The notes: generated by a model not told the origin, from the letters alone. 16,076 bases of DNA from Lachnospiraceae bacterium (GCA_009774535.1 VSNY01000083.1:1-16076), one strand, 5' to 3'; numbered from the stretch's first letter, positions 6,656 through 13,980 are shown. Numbers and translations: made by a program.

Positions 6656-8161
6656 ATGACAATCAGAATAACAGGTATGAATTCGGGTCTGGATACAGAT
6701 GCGATTATTACAGAACTGGTTTCTGCATATAAAGCGAAAGGCGACAAATATGTAAAGTCGCAGACCAAACTTTCCTGGACACAGGATCTTTGGAAATCAT
6801 TAAATACAAAGATTTTTAATTTTTATAAGAGTCTGGATAAACTTCGTCTTGGTACTTCCGTAAAGAAGAAAACAACAGTTTCTGACCCGGCAAAGGCTAC
6901 GGTAACCGCTGGCAGTAACGCGGTAAGCGGAACACAGTCCTTAAAGATCAAAAACCTGGCAACAGGCGGGTACATTACCGGTGATCAATTAAAGAAGAAG
7001 GATGAGGATGGTAAAGTATCTGCAGACGATACACTGGAAAGTCTTGGATATAGCGGTTCCGGAAAGATTACCCTGAAAGGGCTGGAATCTGTAGAAGGCA
7101 GCAAAGATCTGGAGATTGATGTAACTTCTTCTACGACAATCAAAGATGTAATTAAGCAGATTAATGAATCCGGCACAGGGGTTAAGGCATCTTTTGACGC
7201 GGAAAATCAGAGAATTTTCCTTTCTTCCACAAAGACAGGCGAAGGCACGGATATTAAGCTGGAAGGAGACGCAGCGGCGATCAAGAGTCTTGGTCTGGAT
7301 ATACCGGAGGATGATGCCAGAAGGATTAAAGGGCAAGACGCTAAAATCGAATTAAATGGCGCGGAGTATACCTCTTCTACAAATACCTTTAATGTAAACG
7401 GACTGACTATTCAGGCAAACGCAGTTACAAATGGAGATGAAAAACTGACGATCACGACGGATACAGACGCACAGGGTATGTATGACAATATCAAAGAATT
7501 TATAACCAGTTATAATGATTTGATCAATGAGCTGTCATCTTACTATAATGCTGATTCCGCAAAAGGTTATGAACCGCTGACAGCTGAAGAAAAAGAAGCG
7601 ATGTCTGACTCCGAAGTTGCGGAATGGGAAAAGAAAGTAAAAGGCTCCCTGCTGCGCAGAGACAGCACTTTGAGCGGCATTATGAGCGCTATGACGACCG
7701 CTATGTCCACAACAGTATCTGTAGGAGGTAAGAATTACGGCCTTGCGAATTTGGGCATCAAGACTTTGGGATATTTCGTAAGTTCCAAAAACGAGAAAAA
7801 TGCATTTCATATTGACGGAGACAGCGACGACAGCGCTTCTTCAGAAAATGCAGATAAATTAATGGCAATGCTGAACTCAGATCCGGAAGCGGTTACAGAA
7901 ATTATTAAAGGAGTAGCATCCAAGCTGTACAAAAATCTGGATGATAAACTCAGAGGCTCCACAACACTCAAGAGCGCTTATACCGTATATAACGATAAAG
8001 AGATGGCAAAGAGCTACAGCGATTATACGACTAAGATCAAAGAGTGGAATAAAAAAGTAGCAGAAATCGAGGATTCTTATTACAAGAAGTTCTCAGCGAT
8101 GGAAGTAGCGTTAGGCAAACTGCAGAGCCAGATGTCTTCCTTCACAAGTATGCTAGGTTAA
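6656..8161 (+). CDS. fliD: Flagellar filament cap protein FliD (HAP2)
   Basis: FliD forms the oligomeric cap at the filament tip that guides flagellin folding and assembly. The 501-residue product is of usual length. Its N-terminus (MTIRITGMNSGLDTDAIITELV) matches the FliD start pattern, a Gly-Leu-Asp segment followed by a helix, and its C-terminus (YKKFSAMEVALGKLQSQMSSFTSMLG) is the conserved D0 helix. Residues ~60-260 form the FliD N-terminal domain, with an IKNLATGGYITG segment. The region from ~275, rich in helices such as NIKEFITSYNDLINELSSYYN, begins the FliD C-terminal domain. It contains no cysteine, in contrast to the FlgK and FlgL proteins here. It is co-transcribed with flaG from the sigma-28-type promoter at 6122. 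A pair of hairpins follows the stop codon. Confidence 0.95.
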   Translation: MTIRITGMNSGLDTDAIITELVSAYKAKGDKYVKSQTKLSWTQDLWKSLNTKIFNFYKSLDKLRLGTSVKKKTTVSDPAKATVTAGSNAVSGTQSLKIKNLATGGYITGDQLKKKDEDGKVSADDTLESLGYSGSGKITLKGLESVEGSKDLEIDVTSSTTIKDVIKQINESGTGVKASFDAENQRIFLSSTKTGEGTDIKLEGDAAAIKSLGLDIPEDDARRIKGQDAKIELNGAEYTSSTNTFNVNGLTIQANAVTNGDEKLTITTDTDAQGMYDNIKEFITSYNDLINELSSYYNADSAKGYEPLTAEEKEAMSDSEVAEWEKKVKGSLLRRDSTLSGIMSAMTTAMSTTVSVGGKNYGLANLGIKTLGYFVSSKNEKNAFHIDGDSDDSASSENADKLMAMLNSDPEAVTEIIKGVASKLYKNLDDKLRGSTTLKSAYTVYNDKEMAKSYSDYTTKIKEWNKKVAEIEDSYYKKFSAMEVALGKLQSQMSSFTSMLG

Positions 8162-8173
8162 AAGCATCTTATC

Positions 8174-8202
8174 GTCACAGGACAGTCTGACTGCCCTGTG
8201 AC
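8174..8202 (+). terminator. First hairpin between fliD and fliS
   Basis: GTCACAGG (8174-8181) pairs with CCTGTGAC (8195-8202). An inner CAGT/ACTG stem continues beyond one mismatch and closes a CTG loop. No T-run follows immediately. It may stabilise the upstream message or attenuate transcription into fliS. Confidence 0.5.
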
Positions 8203-8205
8203 ACA

Positions 8206-8238
8206 GGTTTGAATACTTTATGTATCCAAACCTTCTTT
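8206..8238 (+). terminator. Second hairpin before fliS, followed by TTCTTT
   Basis: GGTTTGAATAC (8206-8216) pairs with GTATCCAAACC (8222-8232) with a single A-C mismatch, and TTCTTT follows. This is a partial intrinsic-terminator shape. Because fliS starts only 28 bases later with no visible promoter of its own, read-through must occur, so it is more likely an attenuator or processing site than a full stop. Confidence 0.45.
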
Positions 8239-8253
8239 CATGTCGGAATATCA

Positions 8254-8260
8254 GGGAGGA
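8254..8260 (+). promoter_or_regulatory. Ribosome binding site that fixes the fliS start
   Basis: GGGAGGA stands 6 bases before the ATG at 8267. The earlier in-frame ATG at 8240 lies directly after the hairpin's T-rich tail, has no Shine-Dalgarno, and would add nine residues not seen in typical FliS. Confidence 0.7.
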
Positions 8261-8266
8261 TTCGGG

Positions 8267-8650
8267 ATGTTAAAAAATAATGCATATACAGCATATGCGA
8301 CAAATAAAATACTGACAGCGACACCAGCAGAGCTGACATTGATGCTCTATGAAGGAGCAATCAAATTCTGTAATATTGCAGTTAAAGCGATTGAAGATAA
8401 AGATATAGAAAAAGCCCATACAAATATCGTTAAAGCAGAAAAAATTATCGAAGAGTTTCAGGCTACCTTAAACCATAAATATGAAGTAGCAAAAGATTTT
8501 GACAATGTATATAATTATCTGCGGGACCGTCTGATCCAGGCGAATATGAAAAAGGACAAAGAAATCTTAGATGAAGTTTTGGGGCATTTGCGTACGATGC
8601 GGGATACATGGAAAGAAGTCATGCGTCTTGCCAACACACAACAATCATAA
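8267..8650 (+). CDS. fliS: Flagellar export chaperone FliS
   Basis: FliS is a cytosolic four-helix chaperone that binds the disordered C-terminus of flagellin, preventing premature polymerisation and aiding export. From ATG 8267 the product has 127 residues, the normal size. The N-terminus NAYTAYATNKILTATPAELTLMLYEGAIKFC matches the family pattern, in which a Tyr-rich start leads into the (T/S)xxPxELxxMLYxGAI segment. The remainder is helical with KAEKIIEEFQATLN and a C-terminal LRTMRDTWKEVM. The stop at 8648-8650 is 17 bases before the next gene, which has its own AAGGAG. The gene is probably read from the flaG-fliD promoter across the two hairpins. In B. subtilis, FliS also takes part in the FliW-flagellin interaction. 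Confidence 0.94.
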   Translation: MLKNNAYTAYATNKILTATPAELTLMLYEGAIKFCNIAVKAIEDKDIEKAHTNIVKAEKIIEEFQATLNHKYEVAKDFDNVYNYLRDRLIQANMKKDKEILDEVLGHLRTMRDTWKEVMRLANTQQS

Positions 8651-8667
8651 ACGCCAAGGAGTATTGC

Positions 8668-9147
8668 ATGCAGGAACATGATTATCTTGAAATATTAATT
8701 CAAAGCCTGACCAAAAAATTGTCAGTGCTGGGAGATATCCGGAAAAAAAATGAAGAACAGCGCGTAATGCTGTTAGACGAAAATCTTGGCCCGGAAGAAT
8801 TTGAAAAAAATATTGAAAGTAAAGGAAAGCTGGTAGACAGCCTGGAAATGCTGGACGAAGGCTTTGATCAGATCTATGAGCGCGTCCGGGAAGAGCTGAA
8901 TACCAATAAAGACCAGTATCAGGAACAGATTCAAAAGCTTCAGGAACTGATCCGCAGTATTACAGCGGAAAGCAACAGCATTCAGGCGGAGGAACAGCGC
9001 AATTATCAGCTGGCGCAGCGCAAATTCAGTGATATCAAAAAACAGATTCGTGAAGTAAAAGTCAGCCAGAATGCGGTGCAGCAGTATTATCGGAATATGA
9101 CGAAAGTTAATTTTATTGATGCGCAGTTTATGGATAATAAGAAATAA
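8668..9147 (+). CDS. Probable FliT/FlgN-type flagellar chaperone, coiled coil
   Basis: The 159-residue product is almost wholly alpha-helical, with long runs of charged and Gln residues. A probable coiled coil spans residues ~65-145, for example EELNTNKDQYQEQIQKLQEL. It begins MQEHDYLEILIQSLTKKLSVLGDI and has no membrane segment or signal peptide, so it is cytosolic. ATG 8668 is preceded by AAGGAG at 8656-8661; an earlier in-frame ATG at 8608 lies inside fliS and would add an atypical Cys- and His-containing tail. Position directly after fliS is where fliT usually lies, and FliT/FlgN chaperones (for FliD or FlgK-FlgL) have this size and composition. I cannot point to a diagnostic motif, so the family call rests mainly on location and helical character. 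It is the last gene before the terminator. Confidence 0.6.
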   Translation: MQEHDYLEILIQSLTKKLSVLGDIRKKNEEQRVMLLDENLGPEEFEKNIESKGKLVDSLEMLDEGFDQIYERVREELNTNKDQYQEQIQKLQELIRSITAESNSIQAEEQRNYQLAQRKFSDIKKQIREVKVSQNAVQQYYRNMTKVNFIDAQFMDNKK

Positions 9148-9191
9148 ATCATTTATTCGCTGCAAGAAGCGGAAAATTTAAATAGAGTATA

Positions 9192-9226
9192 AAAAAGCAG
9201 GTTATCTTTCGATAATCTGCTTTTTA
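9192..9226 (+). terminator. Intrinsic terminator closing the flagellar cluster
   Basis: AAAAAGCAGGTTATC (9192-9206) pairs with GATAATCTGCTTTTT (9211-9225) around a TTTC loop: 15 pairs with one G-U, ending in a run of T. The A-tract on the left arm means it could also work on the other strand. It separates the fliT-like gene from the sortase unit. Confidence 0.85.
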
Positions 9227-9254
9227 TAATCACGAATCCAATTGATTGAAACAC

Positions 9255-9283
9255 TTGAGTTCTGTCCATAATATTGCTATAAT
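9255..9283 (+). promoter_or_regulatory. Sigma-A promoter upstream of sortase
   Basis: TTGAGT (9255-9260), a 17-base spacer and a perfect TATAAT (9278-9283) preceded by TGC (an extended -10). Transcription would start near 9290. It lies just after the terminator and 65 bases before the sortase ATG. Confidence 0.7.
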
Positions 9284-9294
9284 TAAGAAAGCAG

Positions 9295-9322
9295 TAAACA
9301 TTAATATGCAAATTGCCGATAT
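9295..9322 (+). promoter_or_regulatory. Perfect-consensus sigma-28 (SigD/FliA) promoter upstream of sortase
   Basis: TAAA (9295-9298), a 16-base spacer and GCCGATAT (9315-9322) match the Gram-positive flagellar sigma consensus in every position. Transcription would start near 9329, only about 19 bases before the sortase ATG, with the Shine-Dalgarno AAGGGA (9337-9342) in the short leader. It stands downstream of a sigma-A-type promoter, so the gene appears to have dual control. Confidence 0.75.
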
Positions 9323-9347
9323 TCAAAATAAAAAACAAGGGATCGTT

Positions 9348-11183
9348 ATGAAGTGGAATATAGAATGGGTAGATCTGCAGAATATAGAACATATGGTAGC
9401 AGAATGCTGGCGCATGGGCGGGCATCAGTTAGAAAAATATGTACAGAAGCTGTCAAAACAGCAGGAACTGGTATTCGCCGGAGATCTTGGGATCAGGTTT
9501 CTGGATTTTCTGCGCAAATCGATAGACACCGGGAAAACGCCTGATTGGTCAAAATTGCAAAAAGATATTCATTTAATGCAGGAATTGATTGAAGATGGAC
9601 AATCCCAGCATGATGTTTATTGGAAAAGCCAGTACCAGGAGCTGTCAGCGAACCCGAAAGCTTATTTCAGTACGGAGTTCGGCAGGGCATTTACAGAACA
9701 GCTTGGAGTAAAGCTGGAATTGGGTATCAGCGAAGAACAAAGGATGCTGCAGCATGATATCGCAAAGATCCGGAAAATCTGTTCAACCTGTAATTGGGAT
9801 GACGAGAAGAAGGCGAAAAAAGCGCTTCAGCTTCTGACGCAGGATGAGAAATATTATTTTTCCAGCTGGCTGGGGGATGCGTTTATTAATGTGCTGCAAG
9901 AGCGATACGGGAAAAAGGAGGAAGAGGAGGAAACAGAGTTTATTGTACAGCCAGAAGTACCAGCTGTCAAAAAATTTTCATTGAGGGGGAAGATCATTCT
10001 GACGCTGTCTGCCTGCGTTCTGATTGGCATGATCTGTCTGCTGCTGTGGCTGCAGTCAGACGGCGGACGGGGAAGAGAAAGGCTGCAGAAGATATTTTCG
10101 GAAGTAAGATCCGTAATAGACGTTACTCCGGGCCGGAAACTGCAGAGAAATCAGATTGCGCAGCAGTATGTAATGGATGCACAAAAAGACCGAAAAGCAC
10201 AATTCAATGCTTCGGATACACAGGATAATCCTGCAGCAAGTGTGTATGGATCAGATACAGCAGAGAATCATCCGGAAAATTTAAACAAGCCGGATACAGG
10301 AAATGCGGACCAGAGCAGTGACAGTGAACTGACAGATACGAATGACCAAAATGGTGACGGCGAACCGATAGATATGAATGGCCAAAATGGTGACAGTAAA
10401 CTGATAGATGCCAATGGCCAAAATGGTGACAGCCAACCAGCGGATACGAATGGCCAGAGCAGTGACAGTGGATTAGAAGATCCCGGAAGCTGCGACAACG
10501 GCCATCCATTAGATACAAATATAGCTGGAACAGATGTGAAAGCGCGCGGCAGTGCGGCAGTTAAGAAACAAAAAACTGCAGAATTGCCGGATATCCTGCC
10601 GCAGTATGCTTCTTTTCATCAGAATTATCCGGACTTATTCGGCTGGCTGAAAATTCCGGGGACTGAAATTGACCATCCAGTGATGCAGTCCGATGATCAG
10701 GCGCGCGGCGAACGGTATTTTTATTTGCACAGGGATTATACCGGAAAGAGAGCAGAAGCAGGTTCTTTATTTGTAGAGGAGGCAAGCAGCTGTTTTCCGC
10801 AGGATTCCAATACGGTTATTTATGGGCATAATATGAGCAACGGTCATAACTTCGGGATGCTGGAACAGTATAAGGATGTGAATTTTTATAACAAACATGC
10901 TATGCTGCAGTATGATACCATTTATGAAACCGGGACTTATCAGATTGCTGCGGTGCTGATTACACGGATCTTATATCAGGATGAAGAAGGATTTCGTTAT
11001 TATCGGTTTTATAACTATGATTCCCGGCAGCAATTTCAGGACTGCGTGGATTTTATCAGGGAGAATCAGCTGTACGAAACAGGTGTGGATCTGGAATATG
11101 GAGACCAGCTGGTGATGCTTTCAACCTGTGAGTATTCGCGGCCGAATGGCCGTTTGGTTATTGTTGCAAAGAAAATCAGCTAG
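9348..11183 (+). CDS. Class B-like sortase with large N-terminal region and repeat linker
   Basis: Sortases are membrane transpeptidases that cleave sorting motifs and attach surface proteins to peptidoglycan or to each other. Residues ~415-611 are the catalytic domain: FGWLKIPGTEIDHPVMQ, the YGHNM motif with catalytic His494, LSTC with Cys594, and Arg602 in NGRLVIVAKK. The sequence most resembles class B. It has one membrane helix at ~214-236 after basic residues, so the first ~210 residues should be cytoplasmic; I recognise no domain there. Residues ~240-410 form a polar extracellular linker containing five 12-residue repeats. At 611 residues it is more than twice a usual sortase (200-280). 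I chose ATG 9348 because the promoter at 9295-9322 lies inside any longer reading frame and AAGGGA precedes this ATG. The next gene begins 75 bases downstream without a terminator. No sorting-motif substrate is visible in the window. Confidence 0.88.
   Translation: MKWNIEWVDLQNIEHMVAECWRMGGHQLEKYVQKLSKQQELVFAGDLGIRFLDFLRKSIDTGKTPDWSKLQKDIHLMQELIEDGQSQHDVYWKSQYQELSANPKAYFSTEFGRAFTEQLGVKLELGISEEQRMLQHDIAKIRKICSTCNWDDEKKAKKALQLLTQDEKYYFSSWLGDAFINVLQERYGKKEEEEETEFIVQPEVPAVKKFSLRGKIILTLSACVLIGMICLLLWLQSDGGRGRERLQKIFSEVRSVIDVTPGRKLQRNQIAQQYVMDAQKDRKAQFNASDTQDNPAASVYGSDTAENHPENLNKPDTGNADQSSDSELTDTNDQNGDGEPIDMNGQNGDSKLIDANGQNGDSQPADTNGQSSDSGLEDPGSCDNGHPLDTNIAGTDVKARGSAAVKKQKTAELPDILPQYASFHQNYPDLFGWLKIPGTEIDHPVMQSDDQARGERYFYLHRDYTGKRAEAGSLFVEEASSCFPQDSNTVIYGHNMSNGHNFGMLEQYKDVNFYNKHAMLQYDTIYETGTYQIAAVLITRILYQDEEGFRYYRFYNYDSRQQFQDCVDFIRENQLYETGVDLEYGDQLVMLSTCEYSRPNGRLVIVAKKIS
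10299..10478 (+). repeat. Five 36-bp tandem repeats in the sortase linker
   Basis: Five imperfect 36-bp units encode 12-residue repeats of the pattern D-x-N-G-Q-N-G-D-S-x-x-x (sortase residues 318-377). The central three are closest at DNA level, sharing a near-identical AATGGCCAAAATGGTGACAG core. The repeat is in frame and extends a flexible Asp/Asn/Gly-rich stalk; unit number could vary between strains by slippage or recombination. Confidence 0.85.
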
Positions 11184-11246
11184 TATTCGTCTGGCGGTTC
11201 AGTACATTGTATGATAAAACAACTTATAAAAAGAGGTTATATCCGG

Positions 11247-11253
11247 AAAGGAG
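11247..11253 (+). promoter_or_regulatory. Ribosome binding site that fixes the CAP-domain gene start
   Basis: AAAGGAG stands 5 bases before ATG 11259, which opens directly onto a signal peptide. The in-frame ATG at 11211 lacks such a site and would add 16 residues in front of it. Confidence 0.75.
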
Positions 11254-11258
11254 ACAAC

Positions 11259-13277
11259 ATGAACTTACTATACAAAAAAAGGCATTCTTTTATCCTGACA
11301 TTGGTTCTGTTTTTTGTAATGGCGGCGGCAGGTTTTTTGGGCAAAAACCAGATGCAGGCACATGCAGCGTCGCAGGGGATGAATGCCAGATATCGTACAC
11401 AACAGGAAATACGCAATTATGTGGCAACAAACCGCGCAGATTTAAAAGATAATTTTGTATTTGCGACAGATCCATTTGTAGAATTGCCGTATAATCCGGG
11501 CAGGCTCTCAGAAGCGACACAGCAGTCAGCAGTTAATATGCTGAATCAGATTCGCTACATTGCCGGGATTTCGGACAATGTTACGATTTCCAGCCAGTAT
11601 TGTGAATATGCGCAGGCAGCGGCATTTATCAACTACCTGAACGGGCAGGTGTCCCATAATCCGGACAGGCCGTATTCTATGGGCAATACGCTTTATCAGA
11701 CGGCGCAGATGGGCGCGACCTACTGCAACAATTCGTTTGCGTCCTGGGGCAGCCGCAGCCTGAATGAAACGATTGTCCAGGCATGGATGGGCAATGCGGA
11801 CGGTACAGATCTGGCGACGCTCGAACAGCGCAGATGGCTGTTAAATCCGCAGATGAAGCAGACAGGCTTTGGTGTGGTAAGCGGCTTAAAGGGGACGTCC
11901 AGCAGCGCGTATGTAGCAGATACGACCAATTCGCTGGCTTATGAGACGGGTATTGCCTGGCCGGCACGCACAATGCCAGTGGAATATTTTGAAGCAGGAT
12001 ATCCATGGAGCTTCAGCCTTGGCCATACAGTAAATGCGAATGATATTCAGGTAACGCTGACCAGATACAGGGATTATAAGACCTGGCATTTTTCTTACGC
12101 ATCTGCGGATGGAGATTTTTATGTCAACAATAATTCTTACGGACAGACCGGATGCATTATCTTCCGTCCATCCCTGCAGAGTATAGGGAGCTATAAAAAC
12201 GGCGATACGTTCCAGGTGACGATTACCGGAACAGGTACAAATATCTCTTATAATGTAGATTTCTTTAATTTGGGCCTGCCAAAGATTACATATACGGTAT
12301 CCTTTAACAGCCAGGGCGGAAGTTCTGTATCCCCTGTGATCGTGAACGAATTAGGCACTATCTCACCGCTTCCGGTACCGGTAAAAGCAAATGCACAGTT
12401 TTTAGGCTGGTATACAATGCAAAACGGCCAGGGAACCAAGCTGACAGAGTCTACGCCGATCAGCAAAAATCAGACCTATTATGCATATTGGGGAGAAAAT
12501 AAGGCGTTAACGGGGATTACAGCAGTATATAACGGCTTAAAGTACGCAGGTGCAAATGTATCCGACGGAATGGTCGTACATGCTACTTACGCCAACGGCA
12601 CATCCGAACGGGTATACAGTTTTGCAGTTTCCCAGCGTACGTTAACAAACGGACAGAACACGATTGTTGTCAGCTATAACGGTATGTCGCAGACGGTAAA
12701 TATTTCCGTAAGCGGATCAACCGGAGATAACGTGCAGAAACCAGATCCGGTTCCGGATGAAGATCCGCAGTTTTATGAAATCTTCTTCCATCCGAACGGC
12801 GGGCAGAATCTGAATTATCAGAAAATATCTCTTGCGAAAGGAGACGACCTGGATGCACTGCCGACGGTAGAACGTGCGAACTATAGGTTCAAAGGCTGGT
12901 ATACCCAAGCGTCGGGCGGCCGCAAAGTCAGCAGGACAACGATTCCGAACTCTGAGTGTGTGCTGTATGCACAGTGGGTCAGAATTACCAAACCAAAACA
13001 GGCAGCCGCACCATCGTTTGCCTCAAATGAAAATGGACAGCTGAAAGTAAAAATGGATGCGATCAGTGGCGCGGAAGGCTATGAGATCTGTTATTCTACC
13101 AATAAGGATTTTTCAACGAATGTAAAGAAAGTGTCGACTTATTATACTTCAAAAACGCTGAAAAACCTGAAAAGAGGATCCATTTATTATATCAGAGTTC
13201 GTGCGTATAAAGTTGATTCTATGGAGCGTAAAATTTATGGGAAGTACAGCGCGTCCAGAGGGGTAAAAATCGCATAA
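11259..13277 (+). CDS. Secreted CAP-domain protein with InlB-type, Ig-like and Fn3-like repeats
   Basis: The 672-residue protein starts with a signal peptide (KKRHS, a hydrophobic stretch at 11-28, likely cleavage after AHA at ~36). Residues ~88-235 resemble a bacterial CAP/SCP domain: AVNMLNQIRYIAG, His133 in VSHNP, LNETIVQAWMGN and LEQRRWLLNPQMKQTGFGVV. Two InlB/Listeria-type repeats follow at ~344-412 and ~505-575, each with the [FY]xGWYT motif and ending YAYWG or YAQWV. Between them (~416-486) lies an Ig-like module, and the C-terminus (~582-671) is Fn3-like, ending GKYSASRGVKIA. There is no LPxTG/NPxTG motif, C-terminal membrane helix or charged tail, so it is probably released or held non-covalently. 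It lies 75 bases after the sortase gene with no terminator between, so it probably shares the upstream promoters. A surface adhesin or wall-associated role is inference; its activity is unknown. Confidence 0.85.
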   Translation: MNLLYKKRHSFILTLVLFFVMAAAGFLGKNQMQAHAASQGMNARYRTQQEIRNYVATNRADLKDNFVFATDPFVELPYNPGRLSEATQQSAVNMLNQIRYIAGISDNVTISSQYCEYAQAAAFINYLNGQVSHNPDRPYSMGNTLYQTAQMGATYCNNSFASWGSRSLNETIVQAWMGNADGTDLATLEQRRWLLNPQMKQTGFGVVSGLKGTSSSAYVADTTNSLAYETGIAWPARTMPVEYFEAGYPWSFSLGHTVNANDIQVTLTRYRDYKTWHFSYASADGDFYVNNNSYGQTGCIIFRPSLQSIGSYKNGDTFQVTITGTGTNISYNVDFFNLGLPKITYTVSFNSQGGSSVSPVIVNELGTISPLPVPVKANAQFLGWYTMQNGQGTKLTESTPISKNQTYYAYWGENKALTGITAVYNGLKYAGANVSDGMVVHATYANGTSERVYSFAVSQRTLTNGQNTIVVSYNGMSQTVNISVSGSTGDNVQKPDPVPDEDPQFYEIFFHPNGGQNLNYQKISLAKGDDLDALPTVERANYRFKGWYTQASGGRKVSRTTIPNSECVLYAQWVRITKPKQAAAPSFASNENGQLKVKMDAISGAEGYEICYSTNKDFSTNVKKVSTYYTSKTLKNLKRGSIYYIRVRAYKVDSMERKIYGKYSASRGVKIA

Positions 13278-13325
13278 CGACTGCAGAAAGTAAAGGCGGA
13301 TACCAGCTGGAGAGCTGTATATAAG

Positions 13326-13372
13326 AAAAAGCTTCCATATAAATGACAATGTCTTTTATATGGAAGTTTTTT
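13326..13372 (+). terminator. Strong intrinsic terminator after the CAP-domain gene
   Basis: An 18-base left arm (13326-13343) pairs with a right arm (13355-13372) over 18 positions, with one G-U pair, around an 11-base loop, and the right arm ends in six T. It closes the sortase-CAP unit. The left arm's A-tract would let it act on the minus strand as well. Confidence 0.85.
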
Positions 13373-13416
13373 GACGGTTCAGGCAGGTATTTACGGGTAC
13401 ATTTCTCATACAGGCA

Positions 13417-13445
13417 TTGTATTTTTTTCATCCTCCTGTTACAAT
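13417..13445 (+). promoter_or_regulatory. Possible sigma-A promoter for the NfeD-family gene
   Basis: TTGTAT (13417-13422), 17 bases, then TACAAT (13440-13445): the -10 box is one base off consensus, the -35 box is weak (3 of 6). It lies between the preceding terminator and the next gene, where a promoter is required. Confidence 0.4.
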
Positions 13446-13539
13446 AAAGATATTCCAGCTGCATAAAATCTAACAAAGCTGCATATTCCATAAAAGAGTG
13501 TATGCATAACAATAAGCCGGGGGACAGGAGGGGAATCGT

Positions 13540-13980
13540 ATGTTTGAATTTTTGGTGACGCCAGTCTTTTTGTGGCTGGCATTTATGGTGATATTCCTGG
13601 CTGCAGAGATCATTACAGTGGGTCTTACCAGCATTTGGTTTGCCGGAGGCGCTCTCGTTGCGCTGATTGCTGCAATGGCGGGGATTTCACCAGTGATACA
13701 GGTCGTTTTATTTTTGGCGGTATCCATATTGCTTTTGATTTTTACAAGACCGTTTGCGGTAAAGTATGTTAAGCCGCATAATGTGAAAACGAATTATGAA
13801 GAGCTGATTGGAAAAGAAGTGCAGATTACGCAGCGCATTGATAACCGGGAAGGGACAGGAAAAGCAGTTTTTAACGGGCAGGAATGGACTGCAAGGAGTA
13901 TAACGGACGAAACTGTGTGGGAAGCGGGCGCTGTTGCGCATGTAGCGGAGATCAGAGGCGTAAAGCTGCTGGTAAAATAA
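13540..13980 (+). CDS. Short NfeD-family membrane protein
   Basis: The 146-residue protein has two or three membrane helices in its first ~68 residues, including FLWLAFMVIFLAAEIITVGL and VIQVVLFLAVSILLLIFT. These are followed by a soluble C-terminal domain (~83-146) with ELIGKEVQITQRIDNREGTGKAVFNGQEWTAR and a final VAEIRGVKLLVK, the beta-barrel (OB-fold) typical of NfeD C-termini. Short NfeD proteins are usually encoded beside an SPFH/flotillin-like protein and are linked to membrane microdomain or quality-control roles. No such partner is visible here; the next gene encodes a phospholipase C-fold protein. AGGAGGGG (13526-13533) precedes the ATG at a good distance. Family assignment is by layout and C-terminal sequence; function is uncertain. 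Confidence 0.82.
   Translation: MFEFLVTPVFLWLAFMVIFLAAEIITVGLTSIWFAGGALVALIAAMAGISPVIQVVLFLAVSILLLIFTRPFAVKYVKPHNVKTNYEELIGKEVQITQRIDNREGTGKAVFNGQEWTARSITDETVWEAGAVAHVAEIRGVKLLVK

Noticed and set aside
9246..9347. Upstream extension of the sortase from a TTG codon
   Set aside because: The extension spans both promoters and lacks a Shine-Dalgarno; ATG 9348 has one.
10299..10478. Repeats considered as a CRISPR-like array
   Set aside because: Units are contiguous, 36 bp, in frame and imperfect, with no spacers; they are coding repeats in the sortase linker.
13200..13277. C-terminus of the CAP-domain protein as a sortase substrate tail
   Set aside because: There is no sorting motif, hydrophobic segment or charged tail; the end completes an Fn3-like domain.
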